Positions 34,401 to 45,328 of a stretch of 64,000 nucleotides of DNA are shown one piece after another. Every line of letters starts with the position of its first letter. Position 1 is the first letter of the stretch. The notes beneath the pieces are model-generated. The model did not search any database and was not told the origin of the DNA. It saw only the letters and a program-made list of their open reading frames with translations. The stretch is from Capronia americana (taxonomy: Eukaryota; Ascomycota; Eurotiomycetes; Chaetothyriales; Herpotrichiellaceae): assembly GCA_016110215.1 (NCBI GenBank), contig JADWQD010000007.1:868001-932000 (forward strand). The letters are read 5' to 3'. A program made the position numbers and the translations under genes.

Positions 34401-35128
34401 GTGCCGTCGGGTCTGGCTTTGACTCGGTGAAACGCGCGGTCGGCAAGTCCGGGTTGATGGGAGGCATTTTGAGTCCCTTTGGCGACATCGATGTCCTTGA
34501 CGAGTTGAAAGATCTATGGACCCATGATTCCAAGGTGAGTACAAGCCCCGACTCTTTAATTTCGTGTCGTTGTTGACTCGTGAAGGATCTGGAACGAACA
34601 TACTTTATCCGCACACTTCAGGGGATTTCTCACCAGCGGTCCATTCGGGTGACATTTCTCTCCGGCGCCGTAAACACTTGCGGCGCCGGCTTGGTCCACG
34701 ATCCATCCAACCCATCAGACCACAAGACCATGTATCAGCTCATTTCGTGTCCCGTCGTCAACACGCCGGCACCGGGATACGTGATGAAATTGTTGAACAA
34801 CAATAAGCCCCTCTACATTCCTGCCAACGGGCAGCGATCGACCCCTTCCCAACCGACGGACACGAAAGAGGACATGATGGAAATCTTCACCCACGACGTG
34901 ACGGGTCAGCCGACCAGCAACCGCAAACTGATGGCGCGTCGGAACTATGTCGCAATCGTGGTGTACGACCCTGAAGTGGTGAACGGCACGTTCGGACAGA
35001 CGGGCATGAACAGAGGTTCGGGCAGGTTGAGTCTAGCGGCCGACTTTCTGGTGCAAGGTGAAGGCGCGTACGGGAATGTGGTCAAATATGGACCAGTTGT
35101 CGTTCCGAGCCTGGAGTACGGGCGTTGA
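31469..35128 (+). CDS. WW-domain protein with PhoD-like phosphatase domain
   Basis: Exons 31469-33876, 33928-34534 and 34586-35128 give 1185 aa. Residues 1-~460 are disordered and Pro/Gln/Ser-rich with many PPxY-like and PxxP strings. At ~463-495 lies a WW domain (LPEGWIAHLDPNSGQYYYI to the second Trp in STQWEFP). From ~560 the PhoD-like domain follows: GVYFGPYLRYTNMD, a metal-binding DDHD motif in HILTIDDHD, and DGFGSYPEYMQFSNMF. PhoD-type enzymes are Ca/Fe metallophosphodiesterases; fungal cytosolic members are poorly characterised. The WW domain should bind Pro-rich partners. The intron at 33877-33927 is 51 nt without stops, so retention would add 17 residues inside the DDHD-FDGFG active-site loop. 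Confidence 0.9.
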
Positions 35129-35879
35129 AGCGGATTGATTTTTTTGCATCGGGTTACTTAGCGATCGGATTCTTTTTGGAAGAACATCAGTGATACAGAG
35201 ATCAAATGAGATACGGTATTTTGCTCTGAGGCCGCATCGTGACGCGAGTGCATGTTGAGCGTGTTGAGCAGGCAAGCTTGAAGCCTCCAGTCCAGTTCCG
35301 ATCCATTATGGCGCGGGCGTCAGATGGGCCCGACGAACAGAACTGCCGGCCCTCCTCCTACATACTCTCCAAATACTGTCTTGGGACTAAACCACTGTGC
35401 AGTACAGCGTATTCTTCCCTTCGTTCCCGGCTCGCCATGGTCCACTGGGCCGACATGCAGACATGCAGGCCCTTAATCCTACAGCACCTCGTCCTGTTTG
35501 TCTTCGGGGAGGGGAGCATGCATGCATACATACATGCATGCCATGCAATGCCATGGAAACTCCAATCCAGCTGTAGCTCCATGAGAAGCTAGCCACGTCA
35601 CATCGCATCACATAACCATCACCATCACCATTACAGTCTGGCGGGGGACGATCAAAACGTGAAAGGATGGCTGGCCTTACTCCCTCTTTCCCTCCCATGG
35701 TCGTCGTATATTGCTATTCTTTGGGAATTCCAGGCGCGCTCTATCCTAAATACAAGGACGATCGACGCGGGCAAGAGTGTCGAGTCGAGTTGACCGACCG
35801 ACCACCCGCCTGTACGAGTACACAGTACATACGTAAGTACCAGTGACGAACGGGCACGGCCCTCAGAACTTGTGCACTT
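35129..35879. other. Intergenic region with ATGC-type simple repeats
   Basis: 751 bases. Purine/pyrimidine-alternating ATGCATGCATACATACATGC-type sequence lies at about 35517-35560. The rest is the promoter of the following flavoprotein; no gene was seen. Confidence 0.45.
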
Positions 35880-37281
35880 ATGGCGGCGCACGAATCCGGC
35901 CTCCAGGTCGTCATCATCGGCGCAGGTGCCACGGGATTATTGCTCGCGCAAGGACTAAAACTTGTATGTATTTACTTATTCCGGTCTGGTCGTCTCCGGT
36001 CCCCGACCCCGTGTCTCGGGCGGCGAGGGCGCGAATATTGATTGACGCCCGCACGCTGCGCAGAACGGCATCCAAGCCACGGTGTACGAGCGCGAGGACC
36101 GGGCCGCGTATCTGACGCGGCCTCGCGAATGGGGCATGACGTTGCACTTTGGCCAGGAATATCTCGCCAGATGCATCCCCCCGGAGCTGATGGCTCGGCT
36201 GCCCCAGGCGTGCTGCGACCCGTTCTACACGGACAAACTGAGCTCGTGGCCCATGTTCAACGGCCAGACGGGCGACAAGTTCTTCGACATGCAGGGGTTC
36301 AACCCGCTGAGGGTGTCGCGGCGGAAGCTCCGCGCTCTGCTCGGCGAGGGCATCGACGTGCGGTACGGGAAGAAGATCACGGCGATATCGACATCGGGAT
36401 CGCAGTCAGGCGGCGGCGGCGGCGGGAGCGGCGGCGGCGATGGCCATGATGATGTCGCGACGGCCACTTTCGCCGACGGCAGCACGGCGACGGGCCATCT
36501 CATCGTCGGTTGCGACGGCGTGCACTCGTACGTCCGCGAGGCGCTCGTCGGGCGCGCCCAGGCCGCCAATCGACCCATCGACATCCACATGATCAACACG
36601 TGCTGGACCCTCCCTCGGGAGGTGGCCCTGCTGCAGCGCGAGGCCCACCCAATCTTCCGCATCGGCTACCACCCGCGCAACGTGCAGTGGGTGACGGCGA
36701 TCCAGGACGTGAAGGACCCGACCGACCCGTCGACGTTCCTCTTCCAGCAGGCCATTTCGTGGCCCGGCAAGCCCCGCCCCGAGGACCTCCCCGACCAGGC
36801 CGCCAAGGTCGCCTTCATCCGGGAGACGGCCCGCGCGTTCGCGGAGCCCTGGCGGAGCGCGGGCCTGAACGTCCCGCCAGACGTGGACGTCGTAATTGAC
36901 CCGATCGAGATGTGGGCGCCAGATCGGGACTGGACGGCCAGTGCGCTGTGGCCGCGCGTCACGCTGGCTGGGGACGCCGCGCACAACACGCCGCCCTTCC
37001 GCGGACAGGGGTTGAACAACGCCTTCCAGGACGCTGAGAAGCTGGTGTCCGAGTTGGTAAGGCTCGTGCGCAGGGTGGAGGGGGAGGAGCAGCAAACGCT
37101 CTCTCAGGCTGTGAGGGCGTACGAGGAGGAGATGAAAGCGCGTAACCTCAAGGAGATGGAGGTCAGCCTGTTGCAGAGCAGGACCGCGCACGATTGGGAG
37201 ACGTTGTTGCAGATGCCCATGTTCAAGGCCGGGATGAATGCTTATCGAGAGGAGGAGACGGCGCCTGAGGAGGGGGACTAG
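35880..37281 (+). CDS. FAD-dependent monooxygenase (class A aromatic hydroxylase type)
   Basis: Exons 35880-35963 and 36064-37281 give 433 aa. Motifs: VVIIGAGATGLLLAQGLK (residues ~10-27), HLIVGCDGVHSYVRE (DG motif) and RVTLAGDAAHNTPPFRGQGL (GD motif) followed by NNAFQDAEKL. The 100-nt intron falls right after the first FAD-binding helix, as in many fungal relatives. A Gly/Ser-rich insertion (GGGGGGSGGGDGHDD, about residues 145-160) is encoded by GGC-type repeats and probably is a surface loop. The gene is GC-rich compared with its neighbours. It is separate from the 0-15 kb cluster and no pathway partner sits next to it. Substrate unknown. Confidence 0.88.
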
Positions 37282-39141
37282 GCGGTTGGAAATCCTACTC
37301 TGTACGCACTGGGTAGCGCTGTCATTTCTCCTTGGTATATCATCAAGGGTTCATCTGACATTCCGAGCTCATGGAGTTTCGGTCTTGACCACGACATTTT
37401 GGTGTACTCCGTATGGATTTCACCCCTATGCTTGAATCGACTTATGCGAAGGTCCCTCGCGAATTTTTCCGAATAGCAGTAAATGCTGCCGCCTTTGATG
37501 GCACGGTCACTAATATTGATACAAGAGCCCCTATGTGTTGTATCAATGCGAGTCTTTTTACAAGAACCTTACCAAGTCTTGAGGATTCCGAGAGGGTTTT
37601 CCGGGAATGTCCAACGAGCCTGCGGAAGAAATGAGGAAGCGCCAGATGTAAGGGAACGATAACAGCATTGCCCACCTTTGTTGCGTTGACTGATATCTTG
37701 TCCTTCAGGGTCCAATGGCCAGGGCGAGAAAATTGGAAGGTGATAAATTTTAGCAGTTAGGAGGAAGGACGCAAGCGTCGCTACGTTGACTGCTTCAATC
37801 AGAGCCCCAGTCGAGACTTCCCAACCTGGCCACTTGTATTTATTGTTCCCAATGTGAGGGGGCCAGAAATACTGTTCGTACAAGAGCTCGCCATATCGAC
37901 TGGTTTCCATGCTCCTTGTTGTCGTGGGTGTATCTCAGATCATAGCGTCCACTGGCGGACCTACCAGAGTCTAGGCAGACGTGGTCCAGTACGAAAGGTC
38001 CTCCACTTTGCAGACGATTGCGCGCGGTGGATGCTTCGGCGCCAAAAGGATTGGTCGGTTGAAGAAGTCGCAGTCGTTATTGTCTGATAGCACCTCACAT
38101 GTCCATCCGCACGACACTGGAACCAGGCGAACCAACCAAGTAAAGTACTTGCAAACGGTATGTTTGGCATCCAGCGAGATGGAATAGGAGGGCCATGGCC
38201 AGGTCAACGGCCAGAGCGCGACGGAGGGCGGAAGGAGGCAGACTTAGGGCAGAGACGTAGATTACAGAAGTTAGAAGTGAGTTCTCGTTATGGGGACTTT
38301 GTTGCGATTTCCACACCATGAGGGTTAAGGGGAGCCGAGGACATGAAGGGGTGGGCAATCGCAAATTTTCTTTGTGTGAAGAACCGCAGGAAGGAGAATG
38401 AGGGCTCTGCTTTGCCAGGGAAGACGAGAGTACCAAGGACAGTAGGTTCGAACCGAAACACGAAGCCGAAACCGTGGCATGTCAGTAGTGTTTGAAACGC
38501 AAAGACTCTCGTGGCGCAGGGGAATATAAAATACTCAGATAATTGCGGGCTTGGCTTGGTTTCATGGCGCTTCCAAGACTTGAGACGTGTGCAGAGTCGA
38601 GCAACCACTGTAATATACACCGTGCTGTCGACTGCTCTTCTCAGTCGATCTCGGGTTTCCAGCCCTAACTATCCTGATGACCCCATCTGATAGTGAACGG
38701 CCTTCTATATCGTCATTCCTGAAGAAACTGGTCTTAGCGAAATGGTCTATAGCAATATCTGCATAGTCGGTCCTTCCAATTCTTGTTTTCTTGAATACGA
38801 GGTAGTATGTCAAGGATCTGTGGGTCCTAGGTCGTTGAAACTCTTTCTAGTTGTATCCTCATGTTTCTACTCCTCCAAGTGGGTATAGTTTTGGTGGCTC
38901 CTGGACTGGTATACTCGACGCAAGTCCTATCGCGTGCGCAGCGGCCGTCGTGCGTGCGCAGCGGCCGTCGTGCGGGCGCATTGGCGCCAAATGTCGTTCT
39001 CTGCTCGTTCTGGGTAAAGGCGCATCCTGACTCAACACCATGGATCTCGTTGCGATAACGAGGCTCGCTGGTTGGAGTGGATGAGGCGGAAGCTCGAACA
39101 GGCATCTAACAAAAGAGGGAGAAAAGACTTCGAGGATGGTG
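37282..39141. other. Gene-poor intergenic region; unassigned minus-strand frame
   Basis: 1.86 kb. A minus-strand frame from 37910 down to 37569 begins METSRYGELLYEQYFWPPHI and contains KWPGWEVSTGALIEAVNVA. It reads fluently but has no recognisable family and no clear further exons. A 20-bp unit is tandemly duplicated at 38932-38971. No other gene was seen. Confidence 0.4.
38932..38971. repeat. Two-copy 20-bp tandem repeat
   Basis: The unit GCGTGCGCAGCGGCCGTCGT occurs twice in direct succession and is followed by a diverged partial copy (GCGGGCGCA). It is GC-rich and contains CG-rich inverted parts. No coding context. Confidence 0.85.
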
Positions 39142-39816
39142 TTATAACTTTTCCTGTCTCTTCGCCAGCACCCACAGTCCTTCGGCTTCAGTCATGACAT
39201 TTCCGTCTTTGTCCACAATCTGTCCCCTCGACAGCCATTTGCGACCTTCTCTGCCCACAAGCCAGCATCGCACGAGCACATCGCTAGGCGTTGGGACGGG
39301 CGCGCGGTAAGTGACATTCAGGCTGACGGTGAAAAGAGAGTCTCTGGGACCCGAGACGTGCTGGTGATGTAGCATCACACATAACCCCATCATCTCATCG
39401 AGGATGGCGCAGGCCATGCCACCATGAATAACTGACGGGTGGCCATCAAGTCCTGGCCGACCGAGTTCCAGAAGCATGATGCAGTCTGGATTCTCAGGCA
39501 CTTGTGTTACCTCATTGTGGGATGTTCTCAGTTTCAACTGTCCTTTTGGGGTTTCCGGCTTGAACGGGAAATCGTTCAACTGCAGTGTGACCAGATGGGG
39601 AATAGTTGAGGGGCTGCTGATGGTACGGGAGAAGAAGTAGTCCTCGCCTGAGTCTTTGAGGACGCGGGAGAAGGTGGGCACGGCCTTGTAGAGGGGGTTG
39701 GAAAGGTGCTTGTTCGTCCACTCGACAGATGCGAAATGTCGGCGGGCATCTTCGGGGACCCGGTGGGCGGTCATGAACTTGGAGAGGAAGTCCATCTGGT
39801 CGGTTTGCGGCGCCAT
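39142..39816 (-). CDS. Hotdog-fold thioesterase, PaaI/4HBT type
   Basis: Single exon, 224 aa, ATG at 39816. The catalytic-region signature HPSVIHGGMACAILDEMMGL is clear (about residues 128-147): the HGG loop followed by the hydrophobic hotdog helix with an acidic residue. It is followed by the strands SLNVTYRAPVPTPSDVLVRC and WLVGREGRKWLSRGQI. Fungal members hydrolyse acyl-CoA or aryl-CoA thioesters; the substrate cannot be predicted. The N-terminal ~90 residues are longer than in bacterial PaaI and typical of fungal THEM4-like proteins. It is divergent from the DUF7707-like gene across 0.9 kb. Confidence 0.88.
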   Translation of the reverse strand: MAPQTDQMDFLSKFMTAHRVPEDARRHFASVEWTNKHLSNPLYKAVPTFSRVLKDSGEDYFFSRTISSPSTIPHLVTLQLNDFPFKPETPKGQLKLRTSHNEVTQVPENPDCIMLLELGRPGLDGHPSVIHGGMACAILDEMMGLCVMLHHQHVSGPRDSLFTVSLNVTYRAPVPTPSDVLVRCWLVGREGRKWLSRGQIVDKDGNVMTEAEGLWVLAKRQEKL

Positions 39817-40710
39817 TTAGAGGGATACAGGGTTTGATGCGTTATGCATCGAGTGTGACGACGGCAAGAGCAAACAGGCTGCGAGCAGCAGGTCGTGTTG
39901 TAGTTGTACAATCCTCCAACTTTATTTACCTTTTCGATCTCCAAATCCATGGAAACGGAACGATCCCGAGCTTGAGCCTCGGTCTTCGATAACCGTTTGC
40001 CCGTCGCCTGAGCCTTCTGAATGGTGGGATTTTGGCGGCCGGATCTCTTCTGCTTGGAGGATCCAGTGTCCGGTGGCTAGAGCTGTCTCGGCTTAGGCTT
40101 GCCTGCGAGATTGTCCGCAGTGGGGGATGTCAAGCGATGCGCTGCCCTGGTGATTGGCGCGGCCCTTAATGTGTTTTAGAAATGAGCCGGAGGGACGAAT
40201 TGGGTGGCCAAAGCGTGCGGGACCCTGGTCAGTCCCCAGTCACTTCTGGTTAACCAACTCAGCTAACTATCAAACCGGCAAGGTGGGTGATAGGATAGCG
40301 GCATCGTCAATGGACATGATACCGACCCTTCACAGCAAGTGGAAATGCGCAGGCTTTTGGGAGACGCGCAGAAAATAAAAAGAGCCACGCAAGCCTCCGT
40401 CGCCTCCCAGCCTCTATCTCAAGCTCTAGTAGTTCCATAGCAACCGCAAAGCATCTTCATAGCATCGAGTCGCAGTTGCCAACCTCTTCTCAGATAAAGG
40501 TGAGCTCTCATCCAAGTCCCCGGATGCTCTTTCCCCATCGCATCTTGCGCTGAATCGACTATCGAATCCTGCCGGACCACTTCCCCTGCTCCCACCTTCT
40601 CGTTCTTTCAAGCACTTTTCCCCTCTCTCATCCTCTACACCGATCAACAATATTTTGGGCATCGATTGACACTCTGCATTGACAACAGACTCCTCCATTC
40701 CATCACCATC
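39817..40710. other. Divergent promoter region
   Basis: 894 bases lie between two divergent starts (39816 minus and 40711 plus). The plus-side end is pyrimidine-rich (about 40570-40640), and AAAATAAAAAG at about 40371-40382 is the only AT-rich box. No gene was seen. Confidence 0.5.
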
Positions 40711-41478
40711 ATGCAGTACCAAATCCTCCTCGCAGCTTCTCTTGCTGCCCTCGTCCATGCTCAGGATCTCGTCACTTCAAGTGCAGCTTCGGTCGCGGCC
40801 TCAACAACCGTGTCGCAGGAGATGCCTCCCACCGCCACTCAAGCTTTCAACCCCGCTGGGATTGACCCTACCACTGCCTGTAAGAGCCGAGAACAGATGG
40901 ACGTGAGCAAAAGGAGATACTGATCACAATACAGTCAACTGGTGCCACGCTCAATTGAACACTTGCCCTCAAATCTGTGGTGGATCTGCTTCCCAGAACC
41001 AATGCGACCAGGTTAGCTACGATCTTGCTCAACTTGATCTTCCTTGATGCTGACTTGCCAGAACCTCTTCACCTACACCTGCGTTTGCGCCAACGGCACC
41101 GTACCCGACTGCACCGCCTTCACTCAGACTCTTCCGTTCTTCATCTGTCAAGAAACATACTCTCAGTGCATCGACGCCCACCCTAACGATGCTCAAGGAC
41201 AGCAAACCTGCACTGACAACATGCAATGTGGCACCCGCAACGCTACTGCCGAAGCCATCTCCCAGACCTCTGCTGCAGCGGCTTCTTCAGCCTCCTCTAC
41301 CTCAACCTCAGCTTCATCTTCAACTGCTGCCTCCACTGGTGGCTCTGCTTCCTCCAGCTCTGCTGCTGCAACCGGGGCCAGTGCGTCACCTACTGGTGCC
41401 GCCGTTGCCCTCTCACAGCAAGTTGCCACTGGCGCCTGCGCTGCTGTCCTGATGGCTGCCTTCAAGCTGTTGATCTAA
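40711..41478 (+). CDS. Secreted GPI-anchored Cys-patterned protein, DUF7707-like
   Basis: Exons 40711-40879, 40935-41011 and 41062-41478 give 220 aa. The signal peptide is MQYQILLAASLAALVHAQ. The globular part has an even-Cys pattern: NWCHAQLNTCPQICGG, then NQCDQ across the intron, TYTCVCANGTVPDC, PFFICQETYSQCID and QQTCTDNMQCG. This is the arrangement of a fungal extracellular domain catalogued as DUF7707. A Ser/Ala/Thr-rich stalk follows (about residues 150-200), ending in a hydrophobic tail (GACAAVLMAAFKLLI), consistent with GPI anchoring. It probably sits in the wall or outer plasma membrane. The third-exon frame also stays open into the intron, so a misannotated short form is easy to make. 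Confidence 0.85.
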
Positions 41479-42468
41479 GCATGCTTCTTACTACTCCCAG
41501 CTATGGGCATCAGCACCTTCACCTCGTCTCTATGCCTTACTATTGGAAACAGTTTTTTGTCGACTGCGGGGAAAGACAAAAGCATTAGGGACGAAACAGC
41601 AAGAACATGTCAAGTAGTATTGGCGGCACACGAATCATGCACAGGGAAGCATGAATGGGTTCTACATAATGTCAACGGGGTCAATGGGGATGACGACATG
41701 CAACTGAGAGATGATGATTTATGGGTCTGAGCGCTGTGCTCGTGTCACAGGCATGAACACTTTTCAATCCTTTAGCGAGCGCGTTGGTGCGGACATCAGT
41801 CTTGACTAGCCAGAGATAGTGCTATTGCACACAGGGAAGGCAGTAAACCGCTTCCACTAATATCGAATGATGTTCTGAAACCGAGATGGAGGCCCTTCCC
41901 CGGATCTGCATAGTGATCCTCGTCCAAATCGCACTTGTTCCACTTTTCAGTTACCCACAGAAGCTCGCGGAGAGAATTCTACGAGTCCGAGTACGCGGAC
42001 TGGTTTCAGCCACAATAAACATGTGGCTGCTAAGTTGTGGCTGTGCGCGTGCCTCGGAGCTGACCTTGACCAGGACGCAAAGGTGAGGATTGCGTCTCCA
42101 GTTTCCCCTCACATTCACACGAACAATGGAGCCCTGATCCATATACCCTTGGATTCTTGTTGGCTGTGTACCTGTTGGGTCTGAGTTTACAAGACACTTT
42201 CATGACATTTCCGCTGGACCGTGATGAAGACTCAGCAGAGCATGTCAGAAGCCTCCCTCTTTTTTCAATGTTTCCTGGTGTCTGACAAGCCGACGTCTTT
42301 CTCAAGCTTACATCCTCCCGCCGTAGGAAACCGTAGAGCTCGCTGATCTCTTCTTCCATACTACTCCCCACGTCACCACTGTCATCAAATTCCGCATTGC
42401 CTGCTTCATTTGTCCACAAACCACCGGGAACTGACCTGTTTGCTTGTGAGCAAAGAAGGGCAGAAGAA
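41479..42468. other. Intergenic region
   Basis: About 1 kb between two plus-strand genes, with 3' UTR and promoter. No further gene was seen. Confidence 0.45.
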
Positions 42469-44307
42469 ATGCGCGCCCTCCGATACCACGGCGTTAAGGA
42501 CCTTCGTGTCGACCATGACATTCCGGAACCAAAGTGTGGGGACAACCAGATCAAGGTGAAGCGTAAGTCTGTCTACAGCAACACAATCAAGCTGCGGCTT
42601 GCACCTCTGCGAGCAGAAGACGTCCTCGTTATGGGCGTCGGAGATGGTTGAACTGTTGGCTGACGCAAACGCAAATGACAATAGCTGCCTTTTGTGGGAT
42701 CTGTGGGACAGATTGTAAGTACTGCCCGAGAGGTTACGAAGATGCATCTTGCCCATGCCCCGGAGAAGAGCAGATGACATGGGCGTGGTGAGGAGAAATG
42801 CAAAAGCACGGCAAGATTGCGTCGAACCTCCAGCGTACATCGAGCGCTTGCTATATGCGTATGATCTGGGAGGAGTGCCTTGGTGTCCAGCAGTGTCACG
42901 ATGGACATCCATTCGTGGCCTTCAAGGCAGGTCAAGGAGAATCCAAGTATTAGCTTCAAGAAGTGGGAGGGGGGTTGACCAGTTTATTCTGTCGCACGTA
43001 CTCGCTCACTCACTCACTCACCTTATCGCACCTAGTGCACGAATACTCCTCCCCAACATTCATCCCGCAGCCGTCCGCGCCCCATCCGGTCACTGGCGAA
43101 TCCATGCCCATCACAATCGGGCACGAATTCAGCGGCGAGATCCTGGAGATAGGCGCCTCGGCCGATAACCCGCAGGGTCTCAAAGTCGGGGATAAAGTCG
43201 CCGTCCAACCGACGATCGCGTGCTTCGACAAATGTGGTCCCTGCGCAGAAGGATACCTCAACTGTTGCGATGCGGCCGGGTTTGTCGGCCTGAGTGGCGG
43301 AGGCGGTGGCATGAGTGATGCCGTGTCTGTGGATGCGCGGTTTGTGTTCAAGTTGCCCGAGCACATTGGACTGGATGTGGGTGCGTTGGTAGAGCCGTTG
43401 GCTGTGGCATGGCACGCAGTCGATCAGGTATGTTTGAGCCCGGCTGCGAAACCAATTGGGATTGTGTGACGGGGAGGCAGCTCTGTCGTAGAATCGCTCG
43501 GCCGTGTTGTTTCCCCTCCACGTCTCGTCACTGACGAGGAAGCAGTATCCCATCAAGGCCGGCGACTCAGCCCTCGTCATGGGTGCCGGCCCAATCGGCC
43601 TCGGTGTCATTCAGTGTCTGAAAGCCCGCGGTGCTGGGACCATCATTGTCGTTGAAATCGCTCGCCAGAGACAAGAGTACGCCAAGCAATTCGGGGCAAC
43701 GCACCTCATTGATCCGAGGAAAGAGGATACTGTGAAGAGAGCTAAGGAAATCACGGGAGGGCTGGGGCCCCATGTTGCGCTTGATGCGGCGGGCGTGCCG
43801 GCCAGTTTGAGGGACGCCTGTTTGGCCGTGAGGGCGAGGGGCACGGTCGTCAATTTGGCCATCTGGGAGAAGGAGGTGCGTTTGCGGAGTTTATTTCTCT
43901 CTTGTGTGTCCCAGGCGTTATGTCACCACGTTGTCAGAAGAGTGAAGTCGGGTGGAGTGGAAAGCGAGACCAACACCAGAGCTGACTTGAAATGAACAGG
44001 TGCCCTTTCAACCCAACAACCTTGTGTTCGGAGAGAAGAAGTATTTAGCCAGTAAGTCAATGTCCACATCCAGAGCCCTCATCCACCCGCGCGCCCGTCT
44101 CTCCACATTCTCTAACGCGGCGTAGTCCTCGGGTACCTACAGCCCGATTTTGCGGGTGTTATCAAAGCCCTTGACGAGGGCTCATTGCAGCCCGCACAGA
44201 TGATCACCAGCAAGATCAAGATCGACCGAGTCGTGGAGGATGGATATAGGGCACTGATTGATGAAAAGGACAAGCATGTCAAGATCTTGGTGGATTGTAG
44301 AGCATAG
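42469..44307 (+). CDS. Zinc-dependent alcohol/polyol dehydrogenase (butanediol/sorbitol dehydrogenase type)
   Basis: Six exons are required: 42469-42562, 42685-42714 (only 30 nt), 43036-43427, 43546-43875, 44000-44051 and 44126-44307, giving 359 aa. Joined sequence gives FCGICGTDLHEY (catalytic-zinc Cys), ITIGHEFSGEI (catalytic His/Glu), a Cys-rich lobe CFDKCGPCAEGYLNCC for structural zinc, and the NAD Rossmann motif VMGAGPIGLGVIQ in exon 4. The medium-chain family oxidises secondary alcohols or polyols with NAD(P). The order matches (R,R)-butanediol dehydrogenase-like fungal proteins, but the substrate is uncertain. Intron 2 (42715-43035) is unusually long at 321 nt and contains an ACTC simple repeat near 43003-43021. 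Confidence 0.88.
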
Positions 44308-44740
44308 TACTCAGTACTTGGTATTCAGACTGAGTGAACAATATCACGAATGCATCGCCGGAGCTAAAGGCCCCCGGGACAAAGTGTTGTGGATTGTGCC
44401 GCACAACTTCCCGCTCTGTCGGCGACAGTTGATGACTTCTCCAGACCAGAATCAGCTCTCTCTGTGAGCCCACTGGGTAGTGACAACTCGATCGTGTGCT
44501 GGATGCACTCACCTGATGAAAAGAAGCTGTTCACGACTGCGATACCACTCGTTTAGCGACGCCATGGAGTATCACTGACTTGGTTGTGCTCGTGACCCTG
44601 CAAACGGAATCTCCTCGCCTGCAAGTATATCTTCCCGTTCTGCACCGTACTTTGAGAGACTCCTTTCTCGACACAAACTTCGCGTCCCTACACCACAGGG
44701 CACCAATTGCAGCATCATCATCCGAACACAAGCCAGCACG
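44308..44740. other. Short intergenic region
   Basis: 433 bases between two plus-strand genes. Nothing recognisable beyond presumed 3' UTR and promoter. Confidence 0.5.
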
Positions 44741-45328
44741 ATGAAGAAACAGATCTTTCTAGTCTCCTTCATTTCGGGAATACTGAGCGTCGCCAGTGCC
44801 AGCGGCGCTCTTTGGCGCCCCGGGAGGAACAGAGCCGCCACAGAAACACTGCAACCAGAGAAAACACTAACTTCGCGCGACTGGCCTCCTTATCTAACAT
44901 TCGACATCATACCACCACTCGAGGGCTCATTCGTCTGTGGGCGAACCACCGGCCGTGGGATTTGGCTCACAGTGCGACTGCTGGATTCCTCCAAAACCAG
45001 CGACAAATGTAACCAGATCGACGTATACATTTCTGAAGGCATCAAGAAAGGCCAGACCCCATACAAGTTCATGGACATCATTTGGGTCTGCCCCGACGAG
45101 GTCCACCTCACCGTTCCTACTCCCGTGATTCAGAACCCAGCGGGCGGCAAGTTCATTTTCGTGGGAGATGCCGACTTTCCTTCCGGGCACGAGCGCACCA
45201 TGGCGATGTTGAATGTCACCGACGCCGACCACGACCCTCCGGTGGACATCACGAATGTACAGGTCATGGTGGGATATGACTTTTCGGACGAGGGGAAGCC
45301 GGCCATAAATTACCTCTACTGTATGTGA
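44741..45328 (+). CDS. Secreted protein of unknown function
   Basis: Single exon, 195 aa, ATG at 44741. The signal peptide MKKQIFLVSFISGILSVASA is followed by a polar propeptide-like segment up to TLTSRDWPPYLTFD. The remaining ~140 residues alternate polar and hydrophobic residues, as in a beta-rich domain (FIFVGDADFPSGHERTMAML), with four Cys (FVCGR, DKCNQ, IWVCPD and C-terminal YCM) that could form two disulfides. One N-glycosylation sequon (NVTD) is seen. No GPI tail or transmembrane segment. I do not recognise the family; a small extracellular or effector-like protein is possible. Confidence 0.7.
   Translation: MKKQIFLVSFISGILSVASASGALWRPGRNRAATETLQPEKTLTSRDWPPYLTFDIIPPLEGSFVCGRTTGRGIWLTVRLLDSSKTSDKCNQIDVYISEGIKKGQTPYKFMDIIWVCPDEVHLTVPTPVIQNPAGGKFIFVGDADFPSGHERTMAMLNVTDADHDPPVDITNVQVMVGYDFSDEGKPAINYLYCM

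Noticed and set aside
38440..38480. GGTTCGAACC, resembling a tRNA B box
   Set aside because: No A box or cloverleaf-compatible sequence upstream; it is only a palindrome.
41044..41062. Alternative start for the DUF7707-like protein just upstream of exon 3
   Set aside because: It would lose the signal peptide and the first six Cys residues, and it lies in an intron with good splice signals.
42961..43035. Possible CRISPR-like or satellite array from repeated ACTC units
   Set aside because: Plain 4-bp simple repeat inside an intron of a eukaryotic gene.
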